Shown: positions 54,801 through 60,800 of the stretch, piece by piece | How positions within the stretch are numbered: position 1 is the first letter of the stretch | How the letters are laid out: every line of letters begins with the position of its first letter | Source: Echinarachnius parma | Lineage: Eukaryota; Echinodermata; Echinoidea; Clypeasteroida; Echinarachniidae | Assembly: GCA_037951105.1 (NCBI GenBank) | Contig: JBAMJV010001391.1 | Coordinates: 124,001-188,000, forward strand | Length of the DNA: 64,000 nt | Reading direction: 5' to 3' | Notes under the pieces: generated by a model | The model's input: only the letters and a program-made list of their open reading frames with translations | Database searches by the model: none | What the model was told of the DNA's origin: nothing | Position numbers and translations under genes: made by a program

Positions 54801-57800
54801 CGATCTTGACGAGGAAACGGACTACACATTCACACTGAGGGCTTATACCACTATGGGACCACGCAACGCAACATCCAGGACCACTGTCACTACACAGCCT
54901 CCTGAGAGTAAGTAAATGATTTACATTAAATGCAAAAAAACAAACAGATTACGACTGACATCCCAGAGTTTATGTTATCACCTTTCTTTTCACCAGATAC
55001 TGCATTTCTTTTAGATTTTTGCAATTTAAAGGGATCTATTAACATTGCCAAAATCCACAAAACTTACTTATAACTCTAGAAACATGGAACAGGCTTTTTT
55101 AAATCTCCCTGTTGTTAAAAAGATATTTACGATTGAAGTGTTCAGATTGTTATTATCCACTGGAAAGTTATAACTGTGAACAAAGTCAGTGCAATGCGTT
55201 AACAAATATCACTTTACAGAGTTGCTCATTACTCGGCCATATAACCTCCATTTAATGTGACATTTCCACACATTACTCAGTGGACATATCAGATCACTAA
55301 AATACACATTTTATCAACCATTCATCACGTTTTGCACACATCAACAAAGTTACTAGATCCCTTTAAAGTATCAGTGTCCGAGCTCATTATGTGCAAAGAG
55401 CTCCAAGGTGTGCATATTTGTTTTTATAATGGAAATCCCCTTTGATTCTTTGTGATCTTATCATCTGACTGTGTTGCCATCTTGTATTCTTTTTTCAACA
55501 GATCCTTGTGAGAAGGCCGACGAGGGCTGGTTTGTCGGTTACGGCGGCCGCTGCTACAAGGTCGCCAAGCTTCTGAGGACGTGGGACGAGGCTCGTGCCG
55601 ACTGCATGTCCGTTACAGACGGCGACTTGGTTATCATAGAAACTGCGGATGAGAACCAGTACCTCCTGAATGCAACCCTTGGCAATGACTACTGGATAGG
55701 TACCTGCCATTTTTTCTTTTTTTTCATCTTGGGCATTGATATGTGGGTTTTCTTTACTTTGGGAGGGAGAGAGAGAGGGGGAAAAAGACCACAAGAAATT
55801 CTTAATAAACAAACAAATTCTTTGGCAAATCACAGCCCATGTTGTGCTTCAATTTATTTCAGCATATAAGATTTTAGTTCTCTGCATCATATAGATGATA
55901 TACAAATGAATTAATAAACAAACATACATGTATCACATGCTGAATTGAAATGCAGACAATAAAAGGGGATTAAATACACAAGTTATATTTTAGATCTGTA
56001 TAATACATTTATGAAACAAAAATAGACTTAATGAAATCCAGAAGTATATTAAATATCAAAAGGAAATTTCTTTATTTATAATCCTTAGGATTGTGAAGTC
56101 GTTCTGACCGTCCCAAATTGATTATTCGCTATTAATTCTGAATAAAGTTCCAAAGCATTATACATAACAAAAATAACGATATTTAAATATATATCACAAT
56201 CAAATCAAAATTGTACCAAATTATACAAACATATATTAAGACAAACAGACAAACAGATGGACCTTATGAAAATAAAAGTTATTTTTACATTTTATTCTTC
56301 CTCTTGTGTAATATTCTTCCAGGCTTCTACGACAAGGCCAATGAGGGTGCCTGGAGCTGGGTGGATTGCGCAGCCGACACGACCTACGCGTACTCCAACT
56401 GGGCCCCGGGTCAGCCGAACGACCTCGACGGTTCGCAGGATTGCGGTCAGGTTACCAACTTTGGTGAATTCAACGACTGGGAGTGCAGCCGCACTATGAT
56501 GTACATCTGTGAGGTGTCCCCTAAAGGTAACGTTATTTTCTATTTCTTATTTCCATAAATTGATTGTATTTTTTTTATATGGGTTTAGAAGTTGGGTAAC
56601 CAAACTATTATTGATGGGATGTATGATATATACTTGTCATTCGCCAAGCCAGAGTTGTTTAATTAGTCCTATTGAAATAAATTAAAAATTAAAAATGAGC
56701 AAAATATTCTGGAAATTTTGGAGTATATTTTGGGGACCTAGTTGGAGTGGAACATGTGTGCATTTGTACTTGTAAACTGTTCAGTGCGCCTCATGGCTGC
56801 CAGAAGGCATTGCTCCCATGGGAGTGTATGTGTCAGATGACCGGGGTAATAATGCAAAGCATTTTAATATGTATCGGAAATAATATCGCTAGTGATATTC
56901 GTTTGTCTCGCAATGTATGGTCAACATGGAATCTGAAAGATCACAACGTTTCTTATGCCGCTGGAATACTTTGTCAAGTATTGTCATTTGTCATTTTAAT
57001 ATGATTATCAATATCATATAGGCACTATATAAATAAAAAACCTTATTATTATTAAACAAGGTAAATTAAAATATTATCCCATTCTTTGTTGCCCCAGGTT
57101 ACCTTCCAATCTTCGCCAACCCGACACGCTTCGAGGGCGCAGCGATTAACCCCAACGCCGTAACCCTGACCTGGGTGCCGTCCAACCAATTCAGCTGCGA
57201 CGTCGTCGCCTACCGCATCTCGTACCTGGAGCCTGGCAGCCCCGAACCGACCTCGGTCGACGTCGTCGGCGCGCTGTCCTCGACGGTCACCATCGACCAA
57301 CTGCAGGACGGCGTTACCTACAACTTCTCCATCGCCGCTGTTTTGGCGGCTGGTCCTGTGCAGTCTGCCCAGAGCGCCATTGTGGAAACACCGTCTCTTG
57401 CCGGTTAGTTATGATAATAATGACAAATCGTCAGTGGAGAAAGGGAAGAGAGCTATTAAAGTTACTGTTTGTATTTCAGAGATAATTATTTTTAAGGTTT
57501 GGCAGCACTGTAGAAAACCAAATGGAGCTCTATTTGATTTTTAGATGAATTCCAAATATTTGAAATTATCTGAACAATTTGCATCACATTTAGAAGAAGA
57601 CCCCTATCTACGAGATAGTATGTAGAACTAAATTTAGCCGAAAATACACTAATTGCCCTCACTCTAACCCATTTGATGTATTTCTTTGTTTTTCTGTTCC
57701 CTTTTTTCAGTTTATTGAGGGGGCCATGGGACCTCTATGCCCCCTGTAGCAATATGCCACTGTTGAAATGAACTCCACAAAGGACAAGACATCGCATGAT

Positions 57801-60800
57801 TATTTTGAAGTTGTGCCATCTTAATGATAATTATTTTGTAAAATTGAATCAAAATATGAGTTCAGACAAAATTATAATGAAATAATATGTCACATGACAT
57901 ACTCTATGTATGATAAACTGATTTTATACTGACTGATATTGATACTTGATCATTCAAAATGATCCTTAATAAAGAGTGGGGTCACAACATTGTATTGTAA
58001 TCAAAAGTTTACAAATGTGTCTCCCTCTCTTGACAGATCTATGTGAGCCCGGCTGGGAGTCCGGCTATAACTACCAGTGCTACAAGTTCTCGAGGAGTCA
58101 GGTTTCGTGGGATGAAGCCCGCGCCGACTGCCAGTCAGTGGCAAACGGTGATCTGGTGATTATCGAAACCGAAGCAGAGTTCGACTTTGTGCGAAGCCAA
58201 GCCCCGGAAAATGATTGGTGGATAGGTAAACACACATTTTGTTAAAATATTGGATTAAAGATGATCCAATAAACATAACATTTTTGTTTGTAAAAAACAG
58301 ACTTGAATCATAATTATACCAATATTATTTAATTCCCATTATGTTCCTAGACAATAGATAATAAATAGTATTCTTCTCAGATTCATGATCTAGTACGATA
58401 TAAATGAGTTTTCAAATTATGACAACATTTTTCTAGAAATGTACCCATTTTTGCTGAACAGTTGGTGGAATGGACTACTATTACTACTTTATTTCAGATA
58501 CTAGCAAATTATTTGGGAATGCTGGTTGCATTTCAGCTAAATAAAGAAATATACAAGGCTGATTTTATTAATTTTCTGTTCATCTTGCCGCTTGATAGGA
58601 TTGTACGACAAGGGTATGGAGGGCAGCTTCGTCTGGGTTGACTGTCAGATTACAGCCCCATGGGTTAGGGTTTAATAGGGGTATGACAGTTTCGTCCAAT
58701 GCAGTATAGATACAGTATATACAATGCTGATTTTTATTAATTTTCTGTTAATCTCGTCGCTCGATAGGATTGTATGACAAGGGAACGGAGGGCAACTTCG
58801 TCTGGGTCGACTGTCAGATTTCAGCCACATGGGTCAGGGTTAGGGGTAAGACAGTTTCGTCCAATCCAGTAAAAAAATTCTGGTCACATCAATTTTCTGT
58901 TCTTTCTGCCGCTTGATAGGATTGTATTACTTGATTATATTAATTTTCTGTTCATCCATTGCTTGATAGGATTGTACGACAAGGGTACAGAGGGCAGCTT
59001 CGTCTGGGTTGACTGTCAGATTACAGCCCCGTGGGTCAGGGACAACTGGGCATCGGGACAACCCAATGATCTGTCGGGCAGCCAGGACTGCGTCCAGATG
59101 CTGAACGCTGGGACCTGGAACGACTGGGAGTGCTCCAACCCTGGACAGTACATCTGCGAGGTCAGCCCTAAAGGTAAGCAGGGAAATTAAAATTGAATCT
59201 ACTACTTTTCAAGCTGGTATGTATGAAAATATCACTCTAACATTTATTTTACATTAAAGTAAAATTACAGGGGTTCTATTATAGTTTGGGGGGCTCGTTA
59301 TTGGCTTTTGAGGGCTAAATCGCCCTGAGCCCCAGTGTATTTGTTATCATTGAAGGTTAGTCATATTACACATATGTGTGAATGACTTTAGCAGTTTATA
59401 TAAAATTGCATTGAATCAATTACATTGGAACCTTGTTATGATGACATAACAAAACCGTCTACAAAAAACACCCTTTGTAAAGATCTTAACTATTTATTCA
59501 TATTAACTTAACATTTTAAAGACTATGTAATACATGCTCCTGCTTGTATTGAGCACTATTTGATATTGTTTTAGTTTGTGAACAGCATTTTATTAATTGT
59601 GTTTTTGTGCTACGTACAATTACATGTACATACTTACATTTACCATAAGTTTTTAATACTATGAACTTGCAATCCCTTCATCCTCCTAGAATGGAGCTAC
59701 ATTGACCAGAACCCAACCCTACTCCGAGGCGAGGCCGTGGACCCCAACACCATCCAACTCAACTGGAGACCGTCTGCCTCCAACTGCGAGGTCGCTGGAT
59801 ACCGTGTCTACGTCATCGTTGAGCCCGACGGTGAAGCTTACAGCGTGGACATCGCCGATGGCGATACCAATATAGCACTCCTGAAGAACTTGGAGACAAA
59901 CACGGTCTACACCTTCGACATCGCCGCCATCCTTGCTTCATCGGAGATCCTACCCCCGGTGGGAACAGTGGTGCGCATCGACACACCAGCAAGTAAGTTT
60001 GTCCATTCGTTCGTGTCTCTAGATTTAAATAATGTCCCTTTATCGCTACATTGTTGTTTGTAAGTTGTTTTCATTTGTCTTTTTTTCTAAAGCGCTATGA
60101 AACATTTGTGTATTGACACAGTAGGTTTGCGGAATGCTTGTGTATTTTAATAGCGCTATATGAATAACTATATTGTATTGTATTGCATTATCAGGCGGTC
60201 AGTGCGGCAACACAGAATTCCTGCTCGAATCTGGCTTCATCCTCTCACCAAACTACCCCGAGCCATACCCAAACAGCCAGGACTGCCTCTACACCATCAC
60301 ACTCCCGAACTCCGCCCAGGTCATCCGTATCACCATGGAAACGCTGGACCTGGAACCAGGGTAAGGAATTGGGCCTAAACCCTATAGCACCCATTGTTTA
60401 CGGAGTACCAAATTACAAATACTCCTGTACTAATGTTAATATCTGGGCCCGGTATTCCATAAACACATTTCAGCAAGAAATTTAAGCCATTTTGATTGGA
60501 TTGAATAAGCAAAATTGCTTACAAGCTAAGAAAAAAACATCAAATATCTCGGTAAGCAAATTTGCTATTTTAAAGACAGTCTTCTTGCAGAAATTATGAT
60601 TGATCAAGCGTTTTGTATTTCATAAACAGTTTGGCATAAGCGTTTTTACGTACATTTAAGCTACCTCTTAGCTTGCTTATATCTCTTGGGACTTGAGAGC
60701 GTTGACGTTGTTCGCCTACATTTATGTGCAGTAAATGTATTGATGATGATGACCATTCTAGACATCAAGGTCAGAAGAAGAATTCTCGCAAACTACCTAG

